A stretch of DNA of 64,000 bases, taken from the NCBI RefSeq assembly GCF_003846185.1, contig NZ_ML123034.1:3646790-3710789 (forward strand), in the 5' to 3' direction. The notes below the pieces were generated by a model. It was not told where the DNA came from. It saw only the letters and a list, made by a program, of their open reading frames with translations, and did not search any database. The stretch comes from Streptomyces sp. ADI96-02 (GTDB taxonomy: Bacteria > Actinomycetota > Actinomycetes > Streptomycetales > Streptomycetaceae). This document shows, piece by piece, positions 8,768 to 16,690 of this stretch. The position numbers were made by a program, and so were the translations under genes. How positions within the stretch are numbered: position 1 is the stretch's first letter; every line of letters begins with the position of its first letter.

Positions 8768-9202
8768 ATGGGTGTCATGTCCGGGCCCTATGTCATCCGC
8801 GGTTCGGTCTCCCTGCCGGAGGCCGAGCTGATGTGGCGTTTCTCGCGCTCCTCCGGACCGGGCGGCCAGCACGTCAACACCAGCGACTCCCAGGTGGAGC
8901 TGCGCTTCGACCTCGCGGCGACGGACGCGCTGCCCGACGTCTGGAAGGCGCGGGCGCTGGAGCGGCTGGCGGGCCGCCTGGTGGGCGGGGTGGTGTCCGT
9001 ACGGGCCTCCGAGCACCGCTCCCAGTGGCGCAACCGCGAGACGGCCGCCGTCCGCCTGGCCGCCCTGCTGGCCGAGGCCACGGCGCCGCCGCCGAAGCCG
9101 CGGATCAAGCGGAAGGTCCCGCGCGGGATCAACGAGCGCAGGCTGCGCGAGAAGAAGCAGCGCGGCGACACCAAGCGGGGCCGCTCCGGCCGCGACTGGT
9201 AG
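8768..9202 (+). CDS. arfB: ArfB/YaeJ-like peptidyl-tRNA hydrolase (ribosome rescue)
   Basis: Small release-factor-like protein of 144 residues. The RF1 domain carries the catalytic GGQ in [18 protein letters not shown] basic C-terminal tail ([20 protein letters not shown] and on) would sit in the empty mRNA channel. In E. coli ArfB hydrolyses peptidyl-tRNA on stalled ribosomes; here it would back up tmRNA. A second ATG at 8777 (MSGPYVI) is an alternative start. AGGGA precedes the first ATG. Confidence 0.88.
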   Translation: MGVMSGPYVIRGSVSLPEAELMWRFSRSSGPGGQHVNTSDSQVELRFDLAATDALPDVWKARALERLAGRLVGGVVSVRASEHRSQWRNRETAAVRLAALLAEATAPPPKPRIKRKVPRGINERRLREKKQRGDTKRGRSGRDW

Positions 9203-9303
9203 CAGCCGGCCGCGAACCGGGGGCGGCGCGGCGGGGGAGCCGGCGCGCGAGCGGGTTCCCGCCGGACGCCTCGGCCGAGCTGCCCGCTACCGGCCCCTAC
9301 GCC

Positions 9304-9864
9304 TCAGCCCAGCTGCCGGTAGCGGCCCTTGAAGTACGCCAGCGGGTCGCCGTCCGCGCTGGGCAGCCGGGCCGTGAGGACGCGGCCGATCACCAGCGTG
9401 TGGTCCCCGGCCACCACCCGCTGCTCCGTGCGGCACTCCAGCGTCGCCAGCGCTCCGCCGATCAGCGGCGCGTGCGTCACCTCGCCCCGGACGTACGCGA
9501 CGTCCTCGAACAGCAGCCGGTCGCTGATGCGGCCCTTCATGGCGAACCGTCCGGCGATGTGCCGCTGGCTCGCGGCGAGGACGGACACGGCCCACAGCGG
9601 CTGCTCGGAGAGCAGGTCGTCCATCCGGGAGTCGTTGCGCAGGCTCACCGTCACCAGCGGCGGGTCCAGGGACACCGACATGAAGGCGGTCGCCGTCATC
9701 CCGACGTCCTCCCCGCGGCCGTGCTCGTCGAGCGGCGGCTCCTGGGCGGTGACCAGCACCACCCCCGCGGCCAGCCGCGCGAGTGCTGAACGGAACTCGT
9801 CGTTGCTCACCCCCTCAGCATGGGGGACGGGCTCGGAACCGGAGGAGGTCTTCGTCTGCAACAC
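9304..9864 (-). CDS. flavin reductase-like FMN-binding protein
   Basis: 186 residues of the flavin_Reduct/HpaC family: EFRSALARLAAGVVLVTA at the N terminus, GMTATAFMSVSLDPPLVTVSL (FMN-binding strand region) and GDHTLVIGRVL near the C terminus. It would reduce FMN with NAD(P)H for a partner monooxygenase or for general use; no partner is adjacent. It is transcribed away from the diguanylate cyclase gene. Confidence 0.85.
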   Translation of the reverse strand: MLQTKTSSGSEPVPHAEGVSNDEFRSALARLAAGVVLVTAQEPPLDEHGRGEDVGMTATAFMSVSLDPPLVTVSLRNDSRMDDLLSEQPLWAVSVLAASQRHIAGRFAMKGRISDRLLFEDVAYVRGEVTHAPLIGGALATLECRTEQRVVAGDHTLVIGRVLTARLPSADGDPLAYFKGRYRQLG

Positions 9865-10196
9865 AACTGCACGCTAGCCGCGGGTGCGCCGCCGCCGCAT
9901 CGGGCCACGGGACGAGGCCGGTCCTAGGACCGGGGTCCCGTCCGCAGTGGCGTCAGGCGGGCGATCACCGGGCGGCGGGCGTGCCGCCGCCGGATCTGCT
10001 CCAGGGAAACAGCGGGCCGTGTCAAGGGGCCGCGCGATATCTTGACCATCTGTTGTGACTTGAGTCACAGAGTCCATTTTCCGCTGACCCTGTGTACCGG
10101 GTGCACAGCTCACTGTGATTCAGTGACCGTGACACTGCAACAAGTACGTCGATATGAAACCTGGAGTTGCTGTCGAGGTCTCGGGGAGTGCGAGCA
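9865..10196. promoter_or_regulatory. palindrome-rich region upstream of the diguanylate cyclase gene
   Basis: Divergent control region of 332 bp with five palindromes. 9918-9933 CCGGTCCTAGGACCGG is perfect. 10054-10069 TGTGACTTGAGTCACA is TGTGA-N6-TCACA, the classic CRP/FNR-type half-site pair. 10090-10108 CTGTGTACCGGGTGCACAG has one mismatched pair. 10110-10126 has TCACTG-N5-CAGTGA. 10121-10137 has CAGTG-N7-CACTG. In S. coelicolor cdgB is controlled by BldD, but none of these fits the 15-bp BldD consensus as I recall it. Cyclase gene ribosome binding site: GGGGAG, 8 nt before its ATG. Confidence 0.7.
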
Positions 10197-11870
10197 ATGG
10201 AGGCCGAGTCGGAGCCCTACGTCCGCCTTGCGACCATGCGGCAGCTGCACCAGGCCGTCGCTGATCTCAACACGGCGCGGAGTCTCGCGGATACGCTGCA
10301 GACCGTGGCCGACGGCATCGTCACCGGTCTCGGCTACGAGCTGGGCTGCGTCAACCTGGTCCGCCCCGACGGCGACCTCGTCATCGCCGCCTTCGCGGGC
10401 AACGCCGCCGCCGAAGCCCTGATCACCGGCCGCGTCGGCTCCCGCGCCTCGTGGGAGCGCCGGCTGAGCATGGGCGAGGCGTGGGACCAGCTGCGGTTCA
10501 TCCCGCACACCGAGGGCTGGGTCCTGCTCGACGACGACGTACCGCAGTGGCACACCGAGGGGCCCGAGCCGCGGTTCGAGGACGAGTGGCATCCGCTGGA
10601 CCGGCTGTACGCCCCGATGTACGCCTCCGGCGGTGGCCGGGACCTCCTCGGCGTCATATCCGTGGACCGGCCGCGCAACGGGCGGCGCCCCGGCGCGTGG
10701 GGCCGCGAGGCGCTCCAGATGTACGCGTCCCAGGCGGCCATCGCGATCAGCAACGCCCGTCTGCGGGCGAACATGCAGCGCGCCCTGGTCCGGCTGGAGC
10801 GCGAGCAGCAGGCGCTGCGGGCCAGCGAGGAGTCCTTCCGCCAGGCGTTCGAGTACGCGCCGAGCGGCATGGCCGTCGCGGAGATGGGCGGCGACCAGCA
10901 CGGCAGGCTGCTGCGCACCAACGACGCGCTGTGCCGGCTGCTCGGCCGGCCCGCCTCCGTCCTGCGCCGCTACTCCTTCGCCGACCTGGTCCACCCCGAG
11001 GACGTCGGCACCCTCCTGCGCACCTCGGCCGAGGGCGGCCGGGCGGAGCTGCGGCTCGCCCGCCGGGACGGCACCTACCTCTGGGTCTCCCTGCGGAACT
11101 CGGTCGTCGCCGACACCGCCGACGGGCCGCGCTTCCTGCTCACCCACGTCGAGGACATCGAGGAACGCAAGCGCCACGAGCTGAACCTCGCCCACCGCGC
11201 CTCGCACGACGCGCTCACCGGTCTGCCCAACAGCGCCGAGCTGCGCTCGCGCCTCGCCGCCCGGCTGTGCGAGCGGCCCCACTCGCCCACCGCGTCGGCC
11301 GTCGAGGCGCTGGACGCGGCGTACGGAGGCGTCGACTCGGCCCCGGCCCACGGCTACCAGCCCGACGGGTACGAGGGCTACGACGGCTACGACGGGGACA
11401 CGATGCCCGGCGACGGGCCCTTCGACCACCATGTGCACGCCGTCGCCCCCTACCCGGAGCACGGCGACGGGACGAAGGGGCTCGCGGTGCTCTTCTGCGA
11501 CCTCGACGGCTTCAAGTCCATCAACGACCGCTTCGGGCACCACACGGGTGACGCCGTGCTCATCGAGGTGGCGCGGCGGCTGAGCACCTGTGTACGCGAC
11601 GGTGACACCGTCGCGCGGCTCGGAGGTGACGAATTCGTCGTCCTCGCCGACGGCCTCGGCGCGGCGGACGCCGCTGACCTGGCCGTACGCCTGCGCAATG
11701 CCATCATTCCGCCCATTCGGGTCGATGGCCGGGCCGTCCGCGTCGGGGCGAGCTTCGGCATCGGCTGGGCCGAGTGCGGGATGACGGCGGAAGAGGTGCT
11801 GCGCTCCGCCGACCAGCGGATGTACGTCGAGAAGCGGTCCCGCTCGAAGGTTCACCGCAGGGCCGGGTGA
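10197..11870 (+). CDS. cdgB: diguanylate cyclase, GAF-PAS-GGDEF (CdgB-like)
   Basis: 557-residue soluble c-di-GMP synthase. Domains in order: GAF (about 20-200), PAS/PAC (about 215-335) and GGDEF (about 340-555). The active site RLGGDEF is intact, and RDGD five residues before it fits the inhibitory I-site RxxD. The GGDEF domain is interrupted after SRLAARLCERP by an insert of about 60 residues rich in Asp, Tyr and Gly before GLAVLFCDLDGFKSIND. Architecture and position match CdgB of S. coelicolor, where c-di-GMP acts through BldD to hold back sporulation. The ATG at 10197 has GGGGAG 8 nt upstream. Confidence 0.92.
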   Translation: MEAESEPYVRLATMRQLHQAVADLNTARSLADTLQTVADGIVTGLGYELGCVNLVRPDGDLVIAAFAGNAAAEALITGRVGSRASWERRLSMGEAWDQLRFIPHTEGWVLLDDDVPQWHTEGPEPRFEDEWHPLDRLYAPMYASGGGRDLLGVISVDRPRNGRRPGAWGREALQMYASQAAIAISNARLRANMQRALVRLEREQQALRASEESFRQAFEYAPSGMAVAEMGGDQHGRLLRTNDALCRLLGRPASVLRRYSFADLVHPEDVGTLLRTSAEGGRAELRLARRDGTYLWVSLRNSVVADTADGPRFLLTHVEDIEERKRHELNLAHRASHDALTGLPNSAELRSRLAARLCERPHSPTASAVEALDAAYGGVDSAPAHGYQPDGYEGYDGYDGDTMPGDGPFDHHVHAVAPYPEHGDGTKGLAVLFCDLDGFKSINDRFGHHTGDAVLIEVARRLSTCVRDGDTVARLGGDEFVVLADGLGAADAADLAVRLRNAIIPPIRVDGRAVRVGASFGIGWAECGMTAEEVLRSADQRMYVEKRSRSKVHRRAG

Positions 11871-12013
11871 CGTTCGCCGGGCCTTCGTCCCGGGCCCCGT
11901 GCCCGTTCGCGCGGACCGGTGCGCGGGCGGACGCGCCATCCGGACGGTGCTCCGTTCGAGGTAGGCTCGGCCGGTCGGCGACGGCTGGCGAGATGGTGAG
12001 GAGTGACCCAGGG

Positions 12014-13003
12014 ATGACGGCCGGAAACAACGGCGCGAGCAAGCCCGAGGACGACGATCCGTTCGGCTACCTGTACGCGGACGGACAGGCGGCAGGCGCC
12101 CAGCCGCCCGGCCAGGGCGGCTACGGCTACCCGGGTCCGGCCGCGCAGCCGGGCGTGCCCAGGACGTCGTACAACCAGGTGCGGACCGTCGGCGAGCGCC
12201 AGTACGGGCAGCAGCAGGTCCCGCCCCAGCAGGGCTACGGCTACCCGCCCCAGCAGCAGTACGGCCAGCAGTCCGCACCGCAGTACACCCGGCCGAACGC
12301 CCAGTACGCCGCGCCCGAGACCCACCCCGGCGGCGCGCCCGCCGGGCAGGGCGGCCGGGGCGGCGGCACGGGCCGCGGCGGCCCGAACACCAAGGCACTG
12401 CTCATCGCGGCGGTCGCCGTGGTCGCGGTCGTCCTCATCGGGATCGGCGCGGCGCTGCTGACCGGCGAGGACGGCGACGAGAACACGGCGCGGGAGGAGA
12501 CCGGATCGTCGGCCGGGCCCGCCGGTGAGGTCGAGGAGTCCAAGAAGCCGCCGAAGGCCGAGGAGCCGCCCAAGCCGGTCGAGCTGCCCAAGCAGGACGC
12601 GGCGACGCTGACGCTCGGCGGCACGGCGTCCCTGGACAGCACGGTCAAGGGCGCCAAGGGCGCGAACGGCAACTACATCAACCTGAACGAGGTCGGCCGG
12701 TCGGCCACCTGGACGGTCGAGGTGCCGGAGGCCGGCGCGTACACCCTGTACGTGACGTACGGCGTGCCCGGCAAGGACGCGAAGACGACCCTGACGGTCA
12801 ACGCGCAGGATCCCCGCTCCATCAACATGAAGAACTTCGCGAACGCCCCGGAGGGCGATCTGGCGAAGGGCTGGACCAACACGTACGCGTACGTCCAGCT
12901 CGACAAGGGCTCCAACACGCTCAAGCTGTCCTGCGAGACCGGCGACCAGTGCGACGCCAACCTCGACCAGTTGGAGCTGAAGTCGGGGCACGGCACGTCC
13001 TGA
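12014..13003 (+). CDS. membrane-anchored carbohydrate-binding (CBM6/35-like) protein
   Basis: 329 residues. The N-terminal cytoplasmic stretch of about 125 residues is rich in Gln, Gly, Tyr and Pro (repeats such as QQGYGYPPQQQYGQQ). A single membrane helix (LLIAAVAVVAVVLIGIGAALL) follows, then a charged Pro/Lys/Glu linker and an extracellular beta-sandwich of about 125 residues (ATWTVEVPEAGAYTLYVTYG ... CDANLDQLELKSG) resembling CBM6/CBM35 modules. It probably binds cell-wall or extracellular glycan; no catalytic domain is present. The start at 12014 is uncertain: an in-frame ATG at 11993 is possible. It lies just downstream of the cyclase gene on the same strand. Confidence 0.72.
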   Translation: MTAGNNGASKPEDDDPFGYLYADGQAAGAQPPGQGGYGYPGPAAQPGVPRTSYNQVRTVGERQYGQQQVPPQQGYGYPPQQQYGQQSAPQYTRPNAQYAAPETHPGGAPAGQGGRGGGTGRGGPNTKALLIAAVAVVAVVLIGIGAALLTGEDGDENTAREETGSSAGPAGEVEESKKPPKAEEPPKPVELPKQDAATLTLGGTASLDSTVKGAKGANGNYINLNEVGRSATWTVEVPEAGAYTLYVTYGVPGKDAKTTLTVNAQDPRSINMKNFANAPEGDLAKGWTNTYAYVQLDKGSNTLKLSCETGDQCDANLDQLELKSGHGTS

Positions 13004-13073
13004 TCCCACTCCGTCACCACCCAGCCGTCCTGCCGTCCGGCGGCGCCCCCGAGGCGTCGCCGGACGCGGCGTT

Positions 13074-14000
13074 TCAGGGCGTGGGCGGGTACGGCTCGAC
13101 CGTGACGCGTTCCAGGAGCTCCGCGTAGGCGGCGGAGTCGAACTCCCCGGCGGCCGGGGCGAGGACGGTGGCCGCCGAGAGGGCCACGGCCCGGGCCAGC
13201 CGGTCCGGCCAGGCCAGCTTCTCGACCAGCGCGGAGAGCAGTCCGGCCACCGCCGAATCGCCCGCGCCGGTCGGATTGCCCCGCACGGCGGCGGGCGGGG
13301 CGGCCCGCCAGCCGCCCTCCGGGGTGATGGCGAGCACGCCGTCCGGCCCCAGGGAGGCGACGACGGCGTGCGCGCCGCGCCGCCGGGCGTCGTTCGCCGC
13401 GCGCAGCGGCTCGCGGGCCCCGGTCAGCTGGGCCAGTTCGTCCGCGTTCGGCTTCACCAGGTCGGGGCGGGCGGCGATGCCGCGGCGCAGCGGTTCGCCG
13501 CTGGTGTCGAGCAGGACCGGGACGCGGGCGGCGCGGGCGATCCGGACCAGCTCGGCGTACGCGCCGACGTGGATGCCGGGCGGCAGGCTGCCGCAGAGGG
13601 CGATCGCGTCGGCCTCGGCGGCCAGTTCGGTGTAGGCCGTGAGGAAGGCGGCCCACTCCTCGGTGCTGACCTGCGGTCCCGGCTCGTTGAGCTGGGTGGT
13701 GTCGCCGCTGGAGCGGTCGGTGATCGCGAGCGTGCGGCGGGTGTTCCCGGCGACCGGGACGAGCGCGTCGCGGGGCGCGAGCGGCGCGAGGAGGTCGCGC
13801 AGGACGGCCCCGGTGGTGCCGCCGGCGAAGCCGGTGACCACGCTCTCGTGGCCCAGCTCGGCGAGCACCCGGGCGACGTTGAGCCCCTTGCCGCCGGGGC
13901 GCTCGGACACCTCGCCGACCCGGTGGCTGCTGTGCGGGACGAGTGCGTCGACGGTGTAGGTGACGTCGAGCGCGGTGTTCAGAGTGACGGTCAGGATCAC
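13074..14000 (-). CDS. PfkB-family sugar kinase (1-phosphofructokinase-like)
   Basis: 308 residues of the ribokinase/PfkB superfamily, hexose-phosphate kinase branch: MILTVTLNTALDVTYTVD start, sugar-binding GGKGLNVARVLAELG, and the catalytic anion-hole motif NPTGAGDSAVAGL near residue 250. The branch includes 1-phosphofructokinase and tagatose-6-phosphate kinase. It lies downstream of nagA on the same strand, about 200 bp beyond the nagA stop and terminator. Amino-sugar-related use is possible, but no PTS fructose gene is adjacent, so the substrate is open. Confidence 0.85.
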   Translation of the reverse strand: MILTVTLNTALDVTYTVDALVPHSSHRVGEVSERPGGKGLNVARVLAELGHESVVTGFAGGTTGAVLRDLLAPLAPRDALVPVAGNTRRTLAITDRSSGDTTQLNEPGPQVSTEEWAAFLTAYTELAAEADAIALCGSLPPGIHVGAYAELVRIARAARVPVLLDTSGEPLRRGIAARPDLVKPNADELAQLTGAREPLRAANDARRRGAHAVVASLGPDGVLAITPEGGWRAAPPAAVRGNPTGAGDSAVAGLLSALVEKLAWPDRLARAVALSAATVLAPAAGEFDSAAYAELLERVTVEPYPPTP

Positions 14001-14144
14001 CTGTACCGACCCCTCCTTCGATCCGTGGCCCCCGGCGGTACGAGCCCGCCTCCGGTGAGCGCGAGCCTGGTGATCATGTCAAAGAGACGGCGGACGGCCC
14101 AGCCCCGGGGACCGACCGCCATCTCTTCGTTACGTGCGCGCGCG

Positions 14145-14187
14145 CCGGGACCGCGCGCCGCGACCGCGCCTCGGGGCGCGGTCCCGG
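14145..14187 (-). terminator. terminator of the nagK-nagA operon
   Basis: 12-bp perfect stem CCGGGACCGCGC / GCGCGGTCCCGG (14145-14156 with 14176-14187) and a 19-nt loop. It begins 10 bp past the nagA stop on the minus strand and has no U-tract. Confidence 0.75.
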
Positions 14188-14197
14188 GCGGCCGTGC

Positions 14198-15352
14198 TCA
14201 CGCCGTCTTGGGCTCGATGATCCACTCGCCGCGGCGCATGACGCCCTTGAGGACGAAGTCCTCGTCGAGGACGACCAGGTCGGCGTCCTTGCCCGGCTCC
14301 AGCGAGCCCACCCGGTCGTCGACGCCGAGCAGCCGGGCGGGGGTGGCGGAGATGGAGCGGACGACGTCCTCGACCGGGAGCCGGTCGACGGTCACGGCCC
14401 GGCGGAACGCGGTGTCCAGGGTGAGGGTGGAGCCCGCGATGGAGCCGCCCTCCACCAGCCGGGCGACGCCGTCGGTGACCTCGACGGCGAGCGGCCCGAG
14501 CTGGTAGCGCCCGTCGCCGAAGCCGGCCGCGTCCATGGCGTCGGTGATCAGCGCCACCCGGTCCGCGCCCTTGTGGTGGTAGGCCAGCCCCAGGGTGGCC
14601 GGGTGCAGGTGGGTGCCGTCGTTGATCAGCTCGACGGTGATCCGCTCGTCCTCCAGGAGGGCGGCGATCGGGCCCGGATCGCGGTGCGCCAGCGGAGGCA
14701 TCGCGTTGAAGAGGTGCGTGGCGACGGTGGCGCCGGCGTCGATCGCCGCGACGGTCTGCTCGTACGTGGCGTCGGTGTGGCCGATCGCGGCGATCACCCC
14801 GTGCTCGGCGAGCAGCCGCACCGAGTCGATGCCGCCGGGCAGTTCGGTGGCGAGCGTGACCATCCGGGCGGTGCCGCGGGCGGCGTCCAGCAGCTTGCGG
14901 ACCTCGGCCGGGTCCGGGTGGCGCAGCAGCCTCTCGCTGTGGGCGCCCTTGCGGCACGGCGAGATGAACGGGCCCTCGAAGTGGATGCCGGCCAGGTCGC
15001 CCTGCTCGACCAGTTCGGACAGGACGCCGGCGCGGTGGGCCAGGAAGTCCAGCTCGCCGGTGACGGTGGAGGCGACCAGGGTGGTGGTGCCGTGCTCGCG
15101 GTGCGTACGGACGCCGGTGAGGACCTCCTCCACGGTGCCGGAGGTGAAGGACGCGCCGCCGCCGCCGTGGTTGTGCAGGTCGACGAAGCCGGGGACCACC
15201 CAGTGGCCGGTGAGGTCGACGGTCCGGGCGCTCTCCGGCGCGCTGCCGGAGATCCGGGCGCCCTCCACGGCCACTCTGCCGTCCTCGACGGTGCCGGTGG
15301 GGAGCACCACCCGGGCGCCGGCGAGAACGGTTCTTTCTGCGCGTGGGGCCAT
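14198..15352 (-). CDS. nagA: N-acetylglucosamine-6-phosphate deacetylase
   Basis: 384-residue amidohydrolase. Metal-binding VDLHNHGGGG sits near residue 60, ALITDAMDAAGFGDG carries the catalytic Asp, and FNAMPPLAHRDPG is family-typical. It converts GlcNAc-6-P to GlcN-6-P and acetate; GlcN-6-P is the effector that releases DasR in S. coelicolor. The start ATG overlaps the kinase stop by one base (TGATG), so nagK-nagA is a coupled operon controlled by the dre box upstream of nagK. Confidence 0.95.
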   Translation of the reverse strand: MAPRAERTVLAGARVVLPTGTVEDGRVAVEGARISGSAPESARTVDLTGHWVVPGFVDLHNHGGGGASFTSGTVEEVLTGVRTHREHGTTTLVASTVTGELDFLAHRAGVLSELVEQGDLAGIHFEGPFISPCRKGAHSERLLRHPDPAEVRKLLDAARGTARMVTLATELPGGIDSVRLLAEHGVIAAIGHTDATYEQTVAAIDAGATVATHLFNAMPPLAHRDPGPIAALLEDERITVELINDGTHLHPATLGLAYHHKGADRVALITDAMDAAGFGDGRYQLGPLAVEVTDGVARLVEGGSIAGSTLTLDTAFRRAVTVDRLPVEDVVRSISATPARLLGVDDRVGSLEPGKDADLVVLDEDFVLKGVMRRGEWIIEPKTA

Positions 15353-16284
15353 CAGGCGGATACCTCCGTGGCGAGTAGATCCCAGGCGAGCAGCCCTGCG
15401 CCCAGGCATCCGGCGGTGTCCCCGAGGGCCGCCGGGACGATGTGGGGCAGCTTCTGGAACGTGACGCGTTCCTCGACGGCCGCACGCAGTGGTGTGAACA
15501 AGGTTTCCCCCGCCTCGGCGAGACCGCCACCGATGATGAGCGTGCGGGGGTCCAGCAGGGTGAGCGCGGTGACCAGGCCGACGGCGAGCGCGTCGACCGC
15601 GTTCCGCCAGACGCCGATCGCCGCCGGGTCGCCGGACTCGACGGCCTTGGCGCAGTCGGCGGCGTCGGCCCCGGGGTCGCCGCAGGCGGCGGCCCAGGCC
15701 CGGGTCACGGCGGAGGCGGAGGCCAGGGTCTCCAGACAGCCGCGCTGGCCGCAGCCGCAGTCCGGGCCGTCCGGCCGCACCACGATGTGGCCGATCTCGC
15801 CCGCGTATCCGTGCGCGCCCGCCTCGATGGCGCCCGCGATGCCGATGGCCCCGGCGATCCCGGTGCCGAGCGGCACGAAGAGGAAGCGGTCGGCGCCGCG
15901 GCCGGCCCCGATGCGGCCCTCGGCGAGGCCGCCGGTGCGCACGTCGTGGCCGAGGGCGACCGGGATGCCGCCGAGGCGTTCGCCGAGGAGGGTGCGCAGC
16001 GGTACGTCGCGCCAGCCCAGGTTCGCCGCGTACACCGCGATCCCCTTCCCGGCGTCGACGATGCCGGGCACGGCGACCCCGGCCGCGACCGCGCTCTCGC
16101 CGAAGTGCTCCTGCCCGTGGGCGCGCAGGTCCGCGGCGAACGCGAGGATGGTCTCGACGACCGCGTCGGGGCCGCGCTCCCGGCCCGTGGCCCGCCGCGC
16201 CTCGTGGAGGAGCGTGCCGTCGGTCCCGACCAGGGCGGCCTTCATTCCGGTGCCGCCCACATCGAGGGCGATGACATGTCTCAC
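15352..16284 (-). CDS. nagK: ROK-family N-acetylglucosamine kinase
   Basis: 310-residue ROK kinase: phosphate-binding IALDVGGTGMKAALV at the N terminus, catalytic region near LGHDVRTGGLAEGRIGAG, GTGIAGAI loop, and the ROK zinc motif CGCGQRGCLE near residue 170. Coupling to nagA and the dre box supports GlcNAc phosphorylation rather than glucose. As I recall, the S. coelicolor counterpart is NagK. The GTG at 16284 has no good Shine-Dalgarno, so a short leader or leaderless transcript is possible. Confidence 0.88.
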   Translation of the reverse strand: MRHVIALDVGGTGMKAALVGTDGTLLHEARRATGRERGPDAVVETILAFAADLRAHGQEHFGESAVAAGVAVPGIVDAGKGIAVYAANLGWRDVPLRTLLGERLGGIPVALGHDVRTGGLAEGRIGAGRGADRFLFVPLGTGIAGAIGIAGAIEAGAHGYAGEIGHIVVRPDGPDCGCGQRGCLETLASASAVTRAWAAACGDPGADAADCAKAVESGDPAAIGVWRNAVDALAVGLVTALTLLDPRTLIIGGGLAEAGETLFTPLRAAVEERVTFQKLPHIVPAALGDTAGCLGAGLLAWDLLATEVSA

Positions 16285-16312
16285 AGGAGACAGTTTCGCC
16301 CGCCGACCCCAA

Positions 16313-16328
16313 AAAGGTCTAGTCCACT
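16313..16328. promoter_or_regulatory. dre-like DasR box upstream of nagK
   Basis: AAAGGTCTAGTCCACT matches the DasR responsive element consensus A(C/G)TGGTCTAGACCA(C/G)T at 13 of 16 positions. It lies 29 bp before the nagK start. DasR would repress nagKA until GlcN-6-P accumulates. Confidence 0.85.
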
Positions 16329-16434
16329 AGCGCGGTTTGTTGCGCATCCATACAAAATGATGAACGAGTGAAGGGTGGTCGTTTCCGACGGGAAAGCGCT
16401 GACATAGCGTCCCGAACCGCCCGGGGGTGCACAC

Positions 16435-16450
16435 GATGGTCTGGACCAAG
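16435..16450. promoter_or_regulatory. dre-like DasR box upstream of the sugar-binding lipoprotein gene
   Basis: GATGGTCTGGACCAAG has the core TGGTCTGGACCA, one change from TGGTCTAGACCA. It lies 240 bp before the binding-protein GTG and about 150 bp before the nagK start, so it could serve either gene. The remaining 16451-16690 is leader sequence in which I recognise nothing else. Confidence 0.75.
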
Positions 16451-16690
16451 ATACGGTCTGCGGTCTCCGACTGCCAGGGGGCGTACGGCAGTTGGGGGCC
16501 TGCGGGGCCCTCGGGTGTTGCCGAAGCGATACGCCGGTGGTGTAGACCTTCGCCGCGGCGTAGGGGAAAATCGCAGTTCATCCGGACGGCGACGGCGCGG
16601 GTGGCGCCGCCGAGGCCGATGCCCGGACCGTACGGCGACCCTGTCGTCCGCCGTCCGCGAACCGGGTGATCGACGAGGATGGGCGAGGCT

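Noticed and set aside
10054..10069. BldD box
   Set aside because: The TGAC-N4-GTCA spacing does not fit the 15-bp BldD consensus as I recall it; it fits the CRP-type TGTGA-N6-TCACA instead.
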